This document shows, one piece after another, positions 1-11,665 of a stretch of 64,000 nt of DNA. The position numbers were made by a program, and so were the translations under genes. Origin of the DNA: Cryptomeria japonica (Eukaryota > Streptophyta > Pinopsida > Cupressales > Cupressaceae); the NCBI RefSeq assembly GCF_030272615.1, contig NC_081415.1, positions 233,375,303 to 233,439,302 on the forward strand, read 5' to 3'. The notes under the pieces are model-generated. The model searched no databases. It was not told where the DNA came from and was given only the letters and a program-made list of their open reading frames with translations. How positions within the stretch are numbered: position 1 is the stretch's first letter; each line of letters starts with the position of its first letter.

Positions 1-975
1 ATGATAGTAACATTTATCTCAAATCTGAAGAAGATAATATACTAGTCAATGAAGTATTTATTGATGATATCATATTTGGAGGTAATGATGACATGAGCAA
101 TAGTTTTGCAGATGAAATGAAAAATGAGTTTGAAATGTCTTTAGTGAGAGATATAAAAAATTTCATAGGCTTGCAAATACATCAAATGAAGAATGGTATT
201 TTTGTCACACAGTCTAAGTATGTGAAAGAGGTCTTAAAGACATTTGGCATGAGTGACTGTAAACTAGTTGGGACACCCATTTTTATAGGTTGTAAGTTGT
301 CTAAGGGAGATGAGTCCAAATCTGTTGATGAGAAGGAATACAAGTCAATGATTTGGAAATTACACTATGTTGCACAACAGACCATACATTGCTCATGTAG
401 TTGGCATAGTTGCTAAATTCCAAAAGAATCCTAAGGAAACACATCTGATAGCAACCAAAAAAAAATTTAGATACTTGAAAGGTACTGTTGATTATGGGTT
501 ATGGTATCCATATGGAGAAAATTTTTAGTTGAAGGTGTACCCAGATGTAGATTGGGCAGGAAATGTTGATGACTGAAAAAGAACAATCGGTGGAGATATT
601 TCTGTGGAGGAAGACTTGTTTCATGGATTCGTAAGAAGCTGAGTATGTTGCAGCTTACATGAATTGTACATAGCCTATATGGATGGGGCACATTTTGGAA
701 GGTTTTAAGATGAATATTTCATAACCTATAAGGATTTTATGTGATAATACAAGTGCCATAAATATTTCCAAAATCCTGTTTTGAATGCACAAACCAAGCA
801 TATTGAATTGAAGTATCATTTCTTGAGGGAAAAAGTACAGAGTAAAGATGTGATCTTGGAGCATGTTTCTACCAAGGAACATCTTGCAGATATTTTTACT
901 AAACCTCTGCCTAAGACTACTTTTGAGTATCTTAGAAGTTAGTTAGAGTTTATCCCTCTTCATGAAGTCGGTTAA
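1..975 (+). pseudogene. copia pol remnant: reverse transcriptase C-terminus and RNase H
   Basis: The first 60 bases encode the end of the RT palm, including a FIDDIIFG stretch that corresponds to the YVDD catalytic box. The next 350 bases carry the RT thumb and connection region (ISQSKYV-type motif read as VTQSKYVKEVLKTF). RNase H follows from about 420: YLKGTVDYGLWYPY, an ADWAG-like motif read as VDWAG, and the end signature LADIFTKPLP near 885-912. The reading frame is broken by stops and a frameshift near 380-420, and part of the RNase H core is deleted around 600-650. It cannot make a working polyprotein. The layout is typical of plant copia pol, and the high similarity to element I suggests the same lineage. 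Confidence 0.85.
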
Positions 976-1308
976 GTATGATGTAGATTACATCAGTCCC
1001 GAAGCTACTTGCAGAATTTTACAGAAGGATTGGTGTAGAAGTGGATTTATTCCACAGGGGGAGAATCAAGTTGCAGAATGTTGATGATGCATAGGGAAAT
1101 TTGACATTACATGTTTTACTTTCAATTTGGCATTGTTGTCAAAGGGGGAGAATAATTATGTGATTATGGGAAGGAGAACCAGCGACACGCTGAAGACATG
1201 GAGAGCATGGTGAATACTTGGTAATGTAAACCAGGATTGCTATTCACAATCACACAGCAATCAACGGTATTGATATTTGTATTTCCATCAATGCCAAAGG
1301 GGGAGATT

Positions 1309-2668
1309 GTTGGCATTTGCATGAAGATTGCATTAATGATATGTTATGTTATCATTGATGTCAATTAACCAATAATGATATTCTTGATATTGATGTAATA
1401 TTGTTACTATAACCGGTAGGAATAATTTGTGGAGTGAACTAGTAATTGGTGTAAACCTTATCTATTGATGTAACTGGTAAAGCCTACCTGTTGTTTTTGA
1501 TACCCTAACTGATTAAGTTTGGTGAATTGGTTATACTGGTTTATGATTTGATGATGAGCGGTAATGATTATGAAACATATAATTACTGTATGAAGACAAT
1601 TCCAAGAGATTTTGGCAAGTTGATGTAATGGTTTTTGTCTAGGGAATGAGAAAATGTATTGCATCTAATGCAAAGCGCATGATGAGTTACTAAGTTCGAT
1701 GAAGTGGTGATCAAGGAGCGATCAAAGTTTTCTTGATTGATGTGCAGAGATTGCTATGTAATCTAGTGGTCATACTTGAACTGATTTGTTTGTAATCTCT
1801 ATGAGAATTAGGTTTTTGTTGTGTTACCGACCTGATTGATTTATTTATAGGGTCGATGAAGTTATTTAGTTTAATGAGTTGGCAAAGAGTGAGCACAGAT
1901 CAGTTGAGCGTGTGGTTGCCAAACCAGATGATGTATCTGTAGTTTGAGTAAAGGTAGATACGAGCATGAAATGGATTTGATCAAGCAAGTGTAGTGCTAT
2001 TCAGACAAATCAAAACACTCCTATTGTTTTCTAATAGTTACAATAGAATTGAAATCCCCTAACCGTGTAAGCTCTAAAAAGCTTGGTGTTATTCAAATCT
2101 TCTAACAAGTTGATCCATTAGATTGGATTTTTAAATCCTTTACCGAGGTTAGTCCTTATAGGGTATTGCTTCTAACAAGGCATTTGTAGTCAATCCCTTA
2201 ATTGGGTGATTCCTAATAGGATCAGTTCTTAAAAGGACATTTTGTAAAGTTTAATAGGCTAGGCTCCTAATAGGGGGAACTTCAGAAGAGTTTAGATAGT
2301 TATTTTGTGAGTCTCATCTCACCGTAGTTTTTACCAATTTTGGTTTCCATGCCAAAAATATTTGTGTCAAGTGGTGAATGTTTTTGTGGTTATGTTTTCA
2401 TGGTTGATTTACTTAACTATTTAACTATTTTGATAGGACATGATAACGGGAAACATTGAGAAATGAATAAGTTGTTTACTGTTAATTTGTTGTAACAGTC
2501 AACCAGTTTATCTTATGAGTTTTTATCTTTAAAAAGGTATTACTTTGTTAGTTCTAAGTTTACTTTGAGAGAATGATTTTTGAGATTGGTAAAGTTTGTA
2601 TCAGTTTTTCTATCTACTGATTCACCCCCCCCCTCTCAGTAGTTGACCAGATACTTATTCTTTCATCA
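1309..2668 (+). repeat. 3' LTR of copia element A
   Basis: The LTR starts TGTTGGCATTTGC immediately after the polypurine tract. It ends near TTTCATCA, where opposite-strand coding sequence of element B resumes. The right border is accurate to about 6 bases, since a second CA end is possible at 2674. It contains a degenerate series of CCTAAC/GTTAGG-type subrepeats at roughly 2050-2290. Confidence 0.75.
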
Positions 2669-2673
2669 TACAA

Positions 2674-4054
2674 TCAACATTTACCATATTTGAATTGTAG
2701 ATCATAACCCTTATCAATCATCTATCCAACACTCAAAATATTATGCTTCAAACCTTCAACATGCAAGAAATCATCAGTGTTATGCTTTCCATCAAAAGAA
2801 ATAGAACCTCTCCCATGGATTACATAGGCTTTGTCATCTCCAAATCTAACTATTCCACCATCATACCTTTCCAGGCTTACAAATTTGCTTTTGTCATTGG
2901 TCATATGATGTGAACAACCACTGTCAATCACCCATTTACCTTTTTCTTGTACCTTAGCAGCCAAAGCTTTCTCCTCAACAAAACAACTAGTGGAATCAAT
3001 AGGCACAGGTCTATCTTCTTTAACGACAATAAACAAAACTTCATTTCCTTCTGATTATTCATCAGTAACACCTTCCTCTGTAACATATTTATAGTTCTTT
3101 TAGTTCATAAAATTTTAGTTAGACTTATAAGTCTTATTATATTTTTCATGTTTCTCATATCTATCATTTCTATCAAACTTATCATGTTTGTAATACTTAG
3201 TCATTCTCTCCAGACATCTACAAGCAAAATGTCCTATCTTATTACAATAAAAACATTTCAAGAGCAAATTTCCATCATAATTACCAGAACCTTTAGTCAA
3301 TCTCTAGGCAATCAATACTTCAAGCTCATCAAGCTCCCTTTCTTTCTCTTCTATCTCTCTCCTTTCTATTTCATATCTAGATATCCTGCACTCATCAGGA
3401 TCACAATTCTTCTTACCGAACACAGATGCCGATGCTTTAAATGTTGTCTCAGACTTTCCATATGATTCTCCAAATTCGCTCAACTCAAATGCAGTAAGTT
3501 TTCCAATCAATACATATCTTGTCACTGTAGTTACACTCTGGATCTCATCAATAGCAGCAACCTTATGTTTATAAGAAGGAGGCAAAAATCTTATTTTCTT
3601 CAATCTTTCCACCAACAGATCTAATACCAAGGACAAACTCATTCACCTTATCCATGCATGAATGTATGTTCTCATCATTTCCCATCTTCAATGTCTCATA
3701 CTTTCCTTTTAAACTATGCAACTTAGCAACTTTCACTTGACTATCACCTTCATACATGATCTCAAGCTTCACCCAAATCTCATGTATGGTCTGAAGTTCC
3801 ATGACATTTGTCATTTCAGAATTAGTCATGACATTGAGTAATGCTTCCTTCACTCTGATGTTATATTATGCTTCCTTAACCTCATCATGAGTGGATGGTC
3901 CATTCTAAGGAACAACATATGCATTCTTAGTAATATTCCAGTAATCTTCTCCAAGAAATTTGAAATGCACCTCCATCCATTTCTTCCATACAATGTAGTT
4001 ACTTCCATCAAACATCAGACTATCCTTCTTGAAAAGAATACCTTGAGCTGCCAT
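2674..4054 (-). pseudogene. copia gag-protease of element B
   Basis: Gag starts at the ATG ending at 4054 (MAAQGILFKKDSLMFDGSNY), the usual copia gag opening with an F.G.NY.VW core. It runs through a UBN2-type gag domain and a CCHC zinc knuckle that keeps all four ligands (CFYCNKIGHFACRC, near 3250). Protease is next, with an intact catalytic triplet (WVIDSGCSHHMT, about 2900-2940). The sequence ends in the start of the pre-integrase region (NILSVG). At least three stops or frameshifts interrupt it, for example near 3060, 3300 and 3640. Protease chemistry is preserved in sequence, but no continuous ORF remains. Confidence 0.85.
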
Positions 4055-4096
4055 CCTGGATCTCCTCAAGCGATTAAGCTTCTACCAAAGGATCTA

Positions 4097-4109
4097 GATC
4101 TGATACCAA
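4097..4109 (-). other. primer-binding site of element B (initiator-Met tRNA type)
   Basis: On the minus strand the sequence TTGGTATCAGATC lies directly downstream of the LTR. It matches the standard plant copia PBS TGGTATCAGAGC with one late mismatch. Confidence 0.75.
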
Positions 4110-4110
4110 T

Positions 4111-5374
4111 CATTAGCAGCAATCAAGAAGGAAGACTAAGAGGGGTGGTTGAATTAGTCTTCACCGAATCTCATAACAAATTAACTTGCAAAGCATAAAC
4201 TGATAAACCATAGCAATAACAGATAAGAAAATTAACATCTCAACACACAACACCAACATTTTGATGTGGAAAACCCAGTTAACAAAAAAACCACTACGGG
4301 AACCTACCCACAATAAGATGATACTATGTAGTAGTATGTGAAAATATTATAATTGGGAATGCACATGCATTCAAGCACACTACCTAGAGCTCACTGCTCA
4401 AAAGATATATGCTCGGAAGGCTACAACCCTCAGAATTATAATATGATTTGGACTACAATCTGAAAGGAACGAACTGCAATAATAGCATCTACAAATGCCT
4501 GATGATAGTTCTAGTTAAGCACAGTTGTCTGCCCTGCAATACCAAACTCACCACAACACTTCACTGAATGATATATCCTTTGTTTGCACATTTACCTCTC
4601 TCTAATAATAGAAACACAATACTAACACCAAAATTACAGAAGCATCTCATCTATATATACAAATCATCAACCTTGATAACAAGGTCGGCTAAACCCTCAA
4701 CCCTTAACTCATATTTACAAAAAAGACATTACACGATACAATGATCGACCATTGAACCAATATTATGATTTACTTTACATAGCATGGACCTAATTCAAAT
4801 TACCAAATGATTACATCCACCGTAAACCCTACCAAGATCAACCACAACACGCTACGCCACCAAAAATACTGCATAACACACAAATTAACACCAGTTCATA
4901 GAAATCACCAAAAACTCACACCGATCAATGTGAATCACCAAAAAAAATAGGACACGAATAGGAAACACCATCAAGAATGTTAGAATCATACAAAACAGTT
5001 GCACCAACACTACTTTTCAAATCTTCATCGGTCAACATCTCAAGGCTCAAGAAAATAACCAATCAGTAACTGTCATGAGGAAAGGTAACTTGCGGAGCAC
5101 CAAATCATGAACCATCTAAAATAAAGACACACAAGATCATCCCAAACAATAATCCAAAATTTCAGCACAAGATCTGATCATACCAGAATATACCGTAGGG
5201 AATACTAGATTCTACAAAACAGTGATCAACAAAACCAAACTACAAAACCAGACCAAAAACCTTCTCCAAACTCACCAGAATAGTTCACAGAAATATGTTG
5301 ACATCAATGACAAAAAAATATCCTAGCAGCAACAATGAACAATCAAATCCAACAAACTTCTCAATAATCCAACA
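4111..5374 (-). repeat. 5' LTR of copia element B
   Basis: This LTR lies between the PBS and a TGTTGG start read on the minus strand at 5374. Its 3' end reads GCTAATG where the related LTR of element C reads GCCAACA, which fits decay of the canonical CA end. Like element C's LTR, it has a segment near 4250-4290 encoding the same AACACCAACATTTT-GTGGAAA consensus. Confidence 0.65.
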
Positions 5375-5378
5375 ATTA

Positions 5379-6072
5379 TGTCTTAGCTAAGATTGTTTTG
5401 GTCTCCATATATTATTGTAGCATGTGAGGTTATTATTTTGTTATTTGTTTTAAGGGTTTAACTGACCTATATTTCATGGGTTGAGGGTTTGTATAAATAA
5501 GTGTAATAATCATGTAAGATGTATGTCTGCAATCTTTGAGAGTGTGTATGATTGATTTGTATGTGCGAACAAGTGATTTGATCTTTCGAAAGTGAGAAGG
5601 AGAGAAGAGAAGTGTTGCAGAGTAGACTATGTGCTTAACCAAAACTGTACTCAAGCATATGGCGATGCTATTTTTATAGTTCATGTAATCTGGATTGTTG
5701 TTTGAATGTTTTTGTAAGTCAATGATACTTCGTGTAAGGTAGTGAGCCTTCTGTAACGATTGTAGGCTTTCTGGGTTTCTTATTTTAAACGGTGAGCTAT
5801 AGGCAGTGTTCCTTAATGCATGTCCATTCTCATTGTAATATTCACATTTACTCCTAACAGGGTATTATCTCATTGCGGGTAGGTTCCACCATGGTTTTTC
5901 CCTTAACTAGGTTTTCCACGTCAAAAATATTGGTGTTGTGTGTGTTATTGATGTGGTGTTGTTTCATGCTATAACTCTTAATTATAAAATTTGTTTTGTG
6001 GTTTAAGTTGTAGTGAATTTTTGTACAAACTAATTCACGCCCCCCTCTTAGTTTTTTGTATTGTTGCCAACA
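5379..6072 (+). repeat. 5' LTR of copia element C
   Basis: It ends in GCCAACA at 6072, directly before the PBS. The start at 5379 is a best guess based on the end of element B's LTR at 5374. Confidence 0.55.
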
Positions 6073-6074
6073 AT

Positions 6075-6086
6075 TGGTATCAAAGC
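6075..6086 (+). other. primer-binding site of element C
   Basis: TGGTATCAAAGC sits two bases after the LTR end. It matches the plant initiator-Met tRNA PBS with one G-to-A change. Confidence 0.8.
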
Positions 6087-6128
6087 TAGATCCTTTGGAA
6101 AAAGCTTGACCGCTTGAGGAGATCCGAG

Positions 6129-7475
6129 ATGACAACTTTTTCTTTCAAGAAGGATAGTCCAAGATTTGTTGGAACGAACTACACTCTCTAGAAAAGTCGA
6201 ATACAATGTCATTTGAGATGCATTCAAGAAGAGTATTGGAAGATTACTAAGAATGTATATAATGTTCCACAAAATGGTCCTACTACTTTGAATGAGATAA
6301 AGGAAGCGAAATTCAATATCAAAGCTAAGGAAGCATTGTTGAGTGCCTTGTCAGATTCTAGGAAGCATTGTTGCATGCCTTGTCAGATTCTAAAATGACT
6401 ACTGTGATGGACTTAGATATTTCTCATAAGATCTGGATAAAATTGGAGACCTTGCATGAAGGTGATAGTCATGTGAAGATTGCTAAGTTGCAAAGCTTGA
6501 AGGGTAAATATGAGAACCTGAAGATGAGTGAATATGAGAACATTACTTCTTACATGCAGAAAGTGAATGAGCTTTTGTGTGGAATTAGATGTACCAGTGG
6601 AGTTTTAGAAGAGTCTAAGATTGTTGGTAAAGTGTTGAGATCCTTGCCTCCTACTTACAAACATAAAGTTGCTTCTATTAATGAGATTCAGATTTTGACA
6701 AATGTGACAAGAGACACGCTAATTAGTAGACTTGTTGCTTTTGAGCTGAGTGAGTTTAGAGACTTTCTTCCTAAGACTGAATCTACATTCAAAGCTACTA
6801 TTTTTGGGAAGCAGAGATATGATCCAGGAGAAAGTTATACAAGAGTATCTAGGTACATGAGAAAGAGGTGAAAGAGATGAAATATGAAGAAAGAGAGTTT
6901 GAGGAGCTTGAAGCACTTATTGCCAAAAGATTGCCTAAAGGTGTTGGCAAGTATGAAGGGAAGTTACCTCTTAAATGTTTTTCATGTAATCAGATAGGAC
7001 ATTTTTCATCAAGGTGTCCAGAAAGATAGAAATCCTAAGAAGCCATTTAAGCCATATAAGCCTAAATATCAAAAGAAGTGTTATTATGCTGATGATGAAG
7101 GTGTGACAGATGATGAGTCAGATAAGGGTAATTCACGAGATGAATTTGTGCTCATTGCTATCAAGGAAGATTATCCTATAACTAGAGTAAATTTGTATAC
7201 TTGGAAAGGTATGATGGTGGAATAGTAAGATTTGGTGATAACAAAGCTTGTGCAATCCATTGTGGAGGTTCTATTTCTCTTGATGGTAAGCACAATAATG
7301 ATGATGTGTTGTATGTTGAAGGTTTAAAGCATAATCTTTTGAGTGTTGGCTAGATGGTTGATAAGGGATATAACTTGTAATTCAAGAATGACAAATGTGA
7401 GATCTTGAGTAGCTAGGAAATTAAGATTGCATCAAGTACAAAGACTGAAGGTAATATCTTTCACTCGAATGCTGA
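6129..7475 (+). pseudogene. copia gag of element C with degraded protease/pre-integrase
   Basis: The gag starts MTTFSFKKDSPRF at 6129. The best preserved stretch (6368-6871) is the UBN2-type gag domain, with SLKGKYENLKM, ITSYMQKVNELL and VGKVLRSLPPTYKHKVASI. A zinc knuckle near 6970-7020 keeps CFSCNQIGHFSSRC. The protease active-site segment is absent: sequence jumps to the YDGGIVRFGD region near 7200. A 32-bp tandem duplication at 6329-6392 shifts the frame in gag, and several stops occur beyond 7020. Confidence 0.85.
6329..6392 (+). repeat. 32-bp tandem duplication inside gag of element C
   Basis: Two adjacent 32-base copies starting GGAAGCATTGTTG differ at two or three positions. Because 32 is not a multiple of three, the duplication breaks the gag frame. 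Confidence 0.9.
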
Positions 7476-8211
7476 CAAAATTAGGCACTCACTTGACAAA
7501 GGAGTCAGTGTTGATTTCTAGATTGTGATTTAAATGTTGTTCAAGCCGAGCGGAGAAAAGTGCAAAAGAAACTCTCACTTTAGGGAAGGAAGCCATTCAA
7601 GCCATTGCTAAGCTAGGTGTAAGAATTATAGTATCCCATCCTTTCATTATGATAATTTATTTAAACTGGTAAAGATTTAGAAGAAGAAATTGAATTATTT
7701 ATGGATAGAAGATGAATATATGTACCCATCACTCAATTTTTTTTTTTTTAAAGATTGATTGTTAAAGAACTAATATTAGATTTAAGATTACATAGATTAT
7801 ACATTTCTAATAATATGATATAAATTAATCAAATTTAAATTACCCATTCCATACTAGCCTAAAATTAGTATTTAATATTTATAGAAAATTTAAAAATATG
7901 AATATATATTGATATATTAATTATTACATTCAAAAATTTAAAAATCTTTTTGGAAGATTTATAAAAAATTCCATTTCTTTCTATTAATTTATAAGATAAA
8001 AAAAATTAATGTCTTACTATTAACTTATAATAATAATCTATCTTACTAAAAACAATAATTTCTTATATTTTTATACTTCTATTTTTTTCAAAATACATAC
8101 AGATATACATATGAGAACAAACATTTAAAACATTTTTAATAAAACGGATAAAGGATTTTTACAAAACTATTACGTATAAATCCCTATCCGCACGCCCATT
8201 ATACTTTATCG

Positions 8212-8426
8212 TTTGAATGCTAGTTTAATCCATTGCCATAGATTCTAAAACAATTTAGTCATGCAGATTCTTTGCTCCACTAAAATTGTTAATACAATGA
8301 TGTCAGGCCATACGCTTCTGTGCAGGCTACAACCATGCTTTGACATACCTTCGGCTGCTTGTCATTCATTATATATGGTTTGCACTTTTTCATCCATAAA
8401 TTAAGCTATCATATAGATCAGTCTGG
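8212..8426. repeat. 215-bp conserved block downstream of SAUR, unit 1
   Basis: Nearly identical to 23443-23657 and 61374-61588, and all three have the same length without indels. It contains a short GCC-TTC-GGC type hairpin (reads CCTTCGGC here). No ORF is evident. Confidence 0.8.
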
Positions 8427-8910
8427 TTTTGAATCTAAGACCTTCAATTTCTATGGAAGCACGCTATCATTCAATTGATCTTTCCTTTACCATCCCATCC
8501 TGAATTTGGGTATGATTTCTTTTCAACACTATTCAAATTGAACGCTGCATTTTATAAAAATTAAAAAAAAATTAGTCTAACTTCAAATTTTTTATATTCT
8601 AATTTCAAATGTTAACTAGAACTCATCTGAGACATTCAATTGCTATGAAAATATTTTATTAACTGAACTACTGACCCTTCTTCGACCAACCTATTGGTCC
8701 TCCAAATATGACGTATTACCAACGCTCTATTCCAACTGCAATTAACCAAATTCTTTTAATCTTCTTTGAAACCTTTTTCAAATGTTCACAACATTACCTT
8801 CTCACAAGGATTGATTTACAGAGATCTCGATACAAGAATCCACAAACACAGCGGAATTCTGCCAATGAAATACTAAAGTGGGCAAATATGAAGAAACCCT
8901 AGAGACTCTC

Positions 8911-9237
8911 CTAGGCTGTTATAAGCGATCTGTAATATATTGTTGGCCCAAGTTGAAATCTTGGAACGACAAATCTTTCTGGCTGCGAAGAAGAGTGATT
9001 AGATACTGAAGAAGAGGGAAGGGTGAGCGGCCTATCGGTGTCAAACCCATGATTTAAATGACTAATTCGGATCACAAATCGCTTGTTGTTTGAACCAGCA
9101 TAAACTGCAACGTGACCAGGTGGTCCGTCTTTGGGAACTAAGCTCTGGGAGAAACCCACGCACGACAAGAAAGCAGCCAAGTTAGGGTTTCGCCGTTTTG
9201 ATCGAAGCAGTGGCTGGGTGAATTGGTTGTTCTTCAT
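8911..9237 (-). pseudogene. SAUR: SAUR-like gene, decayed copy (unit 1)
   Basis: This is a broken copy of the SAUR genes at 24187-24582 and 62126-62521. It starts at the same MKNNQFT. It has lost seven residues after LAAF (the ARLRDCL segment). It has also lost about 14 residues that formed the conserved LFRDLLEKAKDEY helix of the SAUR domain, and an 11-bp deletion after LTLP shifts the frame. The C-terminus is therefore unrelated (PSSSVSNHSS) where the others have the PCDRDTL motif. The ORF stays open for 108 codons by chance. The TATA-containing segment present upstream of the other two genes is also missing. I infer a dead gene; an expressed truncated protein is possible but unlikely. Confidence 0.85.
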
Positions 9238-9475
9238 TCGAACAACTTAGGCTGCAAATTTCAGTATAAATATTGAGGAACTTCTGTGAATGACTGAGCA
9301 CATCTGGAAGAAAGGATGAAGGTCGGAGCATGAGTAAAGCAGCAGAAATCCACCTGTCCTGAGCATCTGGAATCCGCCTGTCATGGGCTTCTAGAAGATC
9401 TTCGGAAACCGCCGATAAAGACAGTGCATGAAATAGGAATTGAAAGGAAATGGCACTAGAGAAAGTATTCCATTG

Positions 9476-9560
9476 TCATTTTCCTGTGGGCGACTTCATT
9501 GTTAAAAAGTATTGTCAGTTTCGTGTGGGCGACTTCATTGTTAAAAAGTAGCAGTTTGGG
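9476..9560. repeat. minisatellite upstream of SAUR unit 1 (two copies)
   Basis: Two adjacent copies of a unit of about 45 bases with the core GTGTGGGCGACTTCATTG. The equivalent positions in units 2 and 3 hold three and two copies. Confidence 0.8.
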
Positions 9561-11264
9561 TTTGGATCACTGATTATGTAGTTATATTAGTTATGTTTGA
9601 TTGAGTTGTTTAATTATATAATTATATTGTAAATATAATCATATTAGTTGTGCTTTTATTGAGGTAAAGTGGTTTCAGAGATTATAAGTTTCATATTTAG
9701 GGATCTAACCTAAACAATGTTATGTTCAATTCTATTCAAGCTCACATTCTACATTATAGTGTACAATTGGGAGATAGATTTAAGAAGGTCTTTCTTATAC
9801 TTTGAACAATTGTCGATCAGGTCTTTAGACCAGAGTGGGGGAAGAAGGGCAGATTCAAGGATTCTCGTTCAGAGAGTCCATCCACGGCCACAACAGAAAT
9901 AAAGAAGCATCTAGTTAATGATGTTAATCATTGATCAACTATTTCAAGAGAAAGTAAATGTTGTGCAAAAGCTAAGGGTATAATAGAAGCAAAGGAAATG
10001 TGACAATAAGTAGTTAAATTAAATAGAAGGTAGAACTTACTGATAGGAGATAGAAGACTCTAGAGTTGTACCAATTGCATGAGAAACCAACATGCAAAAA
10101 CCAACCTTCCCAACCATTCCTCCACCATGTAGCCACCCCCTTACATTAAGAGTGTAAACCATTAGAAACTAGATGGTTGGCGGTAAACCATTAGAAACTA
10201 GATGGTTGGCGGTAAAGTAGCATCTATGTTAAAAGAGGAGACCCCTATAATCAAACAATTGAATCCAACACCCATTCCATTACTTATTTTTAATTAAAAT
10301 AATTTTAAAAAACTAAATGGAATTATATGTATCAAACTCAATATTATATAGTATTATTGTATAAATGATTGTTTTCAAAATATAACATGAGAAAAAGGAT
10401 ATTTTTGTTTAATTACTACTACTCTTACACACCAAATGGTATTCAGTAAAGAAAAAAACTTTCAATAAAAGAGAGATTATTAGAGGAGAAGACCAATCAT
10501 CTTATAGATTAACTTCATATTTTCAAGCCCATAAATGATAAGTCAAGTTCTTGTGAAAATTTAATCATATTTTTTATTGTTAAATTAAGTGTTGAAAGTT
10601 ATTATTTCAAGTTACTATCTATAAACACTTTTAAAATTGTAGACTGAATTGTATGCTTTTTGAGTCATGTATTACCAATCTTTCATGCTACTATAAGATT
10701 AGTTGTTTCTTTGATGTGACTTACCAAAAGAGATATTTTTATTTATTGTTTAGATTAAAACATAATGAATATATTTTTTAGATTAAAATATAATGACTAT
10801 TAGATCTTAGGTTTACAAGTAATAGATAAAGGGGAAAATACAAAAAATTCTTTGGTTGCCATTGCATGAGAATTGGTTCTTCTCCCCTATTTACAGCTTT
10901 CTATTAGAATGAGATATAAAATTATTATTGATTATTTGATTATTAAACAATTTAATATTTAAGAAAATGTTAGAATCAAAATATCAAATACATTATGAAA
11001 TATACGCTGATGTCAATATTAAGTACAAATACAAATCAATTATATTACTGATAATTAATAACATTACATTATCAAATATGCACTGATATCAATATTAAGT
11101 ACAAATACAGAGCAATTAAATAACCTTTTATCTAACAAATATGAAACATTTAAATTACTGATAATTCTATAAACTATTTAATCTCAACATTGCCTGCATC
11201 CTTCATTCTTCATTTTCATAAATAGTAACTTAAACAATCTATAATTAATGAAGAAAATGCAGTT
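9561..11264. other. non-coding upstream region of SAUR unit 1
   Basis: AT-rich sequence matching parts of 24966-27040. A tandem duplication of about 30 bases (AACCATTAGAAACTAGATGG) lies at 10155-10216; unit 2 has only one copy of it. I see no gene. Confidence 0.6.
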
Positions 11265-11660
11265 TGTAAGTTAGATCACAGGGCATTAGAAATAATGATA
11301 GGATACAACGCTGGCTGTTCTGGTTTTGGGTTTCTGTGTGCGCAACATTATTGATTTCTGTTGTCCCTTAGAAAATATTAGGTGGTGGGAACGTGAGAGA
11401 TGGGGATTGAATGCAAGATTCAGTGCAACTGATCTTAAGTAGGACTGGTAAAGCAGGCCACACTTTTCGGGATCCCTCGTGTACAACTGTCTGTGAATGT
11501 CATGGCCAATAAGATTTTGACGCCTGTATGTGCAGTCCTTACCTTCTTTTTGCAAAAATCTGTTTTACACGAGAAGCTGGTTCTGGATGGATGGTGAAAA
11601 ACCGTTGAAGTGAAATAACAGTGTTTGTAAAGTTGAACATCACTCTCAAGTTTGCTTTCA
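11265..11660. repeat. distal conserved block upstream of SAUR, unit 1
   Basis: Matches 27025-27430 and 63570-63985. The sequence includes CTGTTCTGGTTTTGGGTTTCTGTG and a TTACACGAGAAGCTGG stretch. ORFs exist on the minus strand but none is conserved across the three copies, so it is treated as non-coding. Confidence 0.65.
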
Positions 11661-11665
11661 AGTAT

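Larger units (their letters stand above)
1..2668 (+). mobile_element. Ty1/copia element A, 3' part (RT end, RNase H, 3' LTR)
   Basis: This is the 3' third of a Ty1/copia retrotransposon; its 5' part lies before the window. It reads RT C-terminus, RNase H, an untranslated stretch, a polypurine tract (AAAGGGGGAGAT, about 1296-1307) and then the 3' LTR starting TGTTGG at 1309. The LTR shares its layout with the LTRs of the minus-strand element at 51468-58917: the same start, a run of C followed by TCTCAGTA near its end, and degenerate GTTAAGGG-like subrepeats. Coding sequence of element B, on the opposite strand, begins directly after the LTR. Element A therefore appears to have inserted into B. 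The 5-bp target duplication cannot be checked because the other end is outside the window. Confidence 0.85.
2669..5374 (-). mobile_element. Ty1/copia element B (5' LTR, gag, protease; rest displaced)
   Basis: This is a minus-strand copia element of which the 5' LTR (4111-5374), primer-binding site, gag and protease remain here. The pol part past the start of the pre-integrase domain is missing because element A sits at that point. Its gag is clearly homologous to that of element C, which runs in the opposite direction from 5379, so the two face away from each other from adjacent 5' LTRs. Confidence 0.8.
5379..7500 (+). mobile_element. Ty1/copia element C (5' LTR, gag, protease region)
   Basis: This plus-strand copia fragment contains LTR (to 6072), PBS, gag, zinc knuckle and the pre-integrase start. 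Homology fades between about 7475 and 7540, where SAUR unit 1 begins, so the 3' half is lost. It belongs to the same family as element B but its LTR is only about 694 bases against 1,264. Either the 5' end of the LTR is truncated, or this is a shorter subfamily. Confidence 0.75.
7545..11660 (-). repeat. SAUR duplication unit 1 (segmental duplication copy)
   Basis: This block matches 22890-27440 and 60865-64000 in the same order and orientation: an AT-rich leader, a 215-bp conserved block (8212-8426), the SAUR gene, upstream minisatellite copies, and a distal block (about 11265-11657) starting TTTGTAAGTTAGATCAC. The homology continues on both sides of the gene over kilobases, so the copies arose by duplication of genomic DNA, not by retroposition. 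Unit 1 is the most decayed copy. Confidence 0.85.

Noticed and set aside
8911-9237. Treating the unit 1 SAUR as a functional shorter protein
   Set aside because: It lacks the conserved helix and PCDRDTL motif, is frameshifted and has no TATA region; the open frame is best explained by chance.
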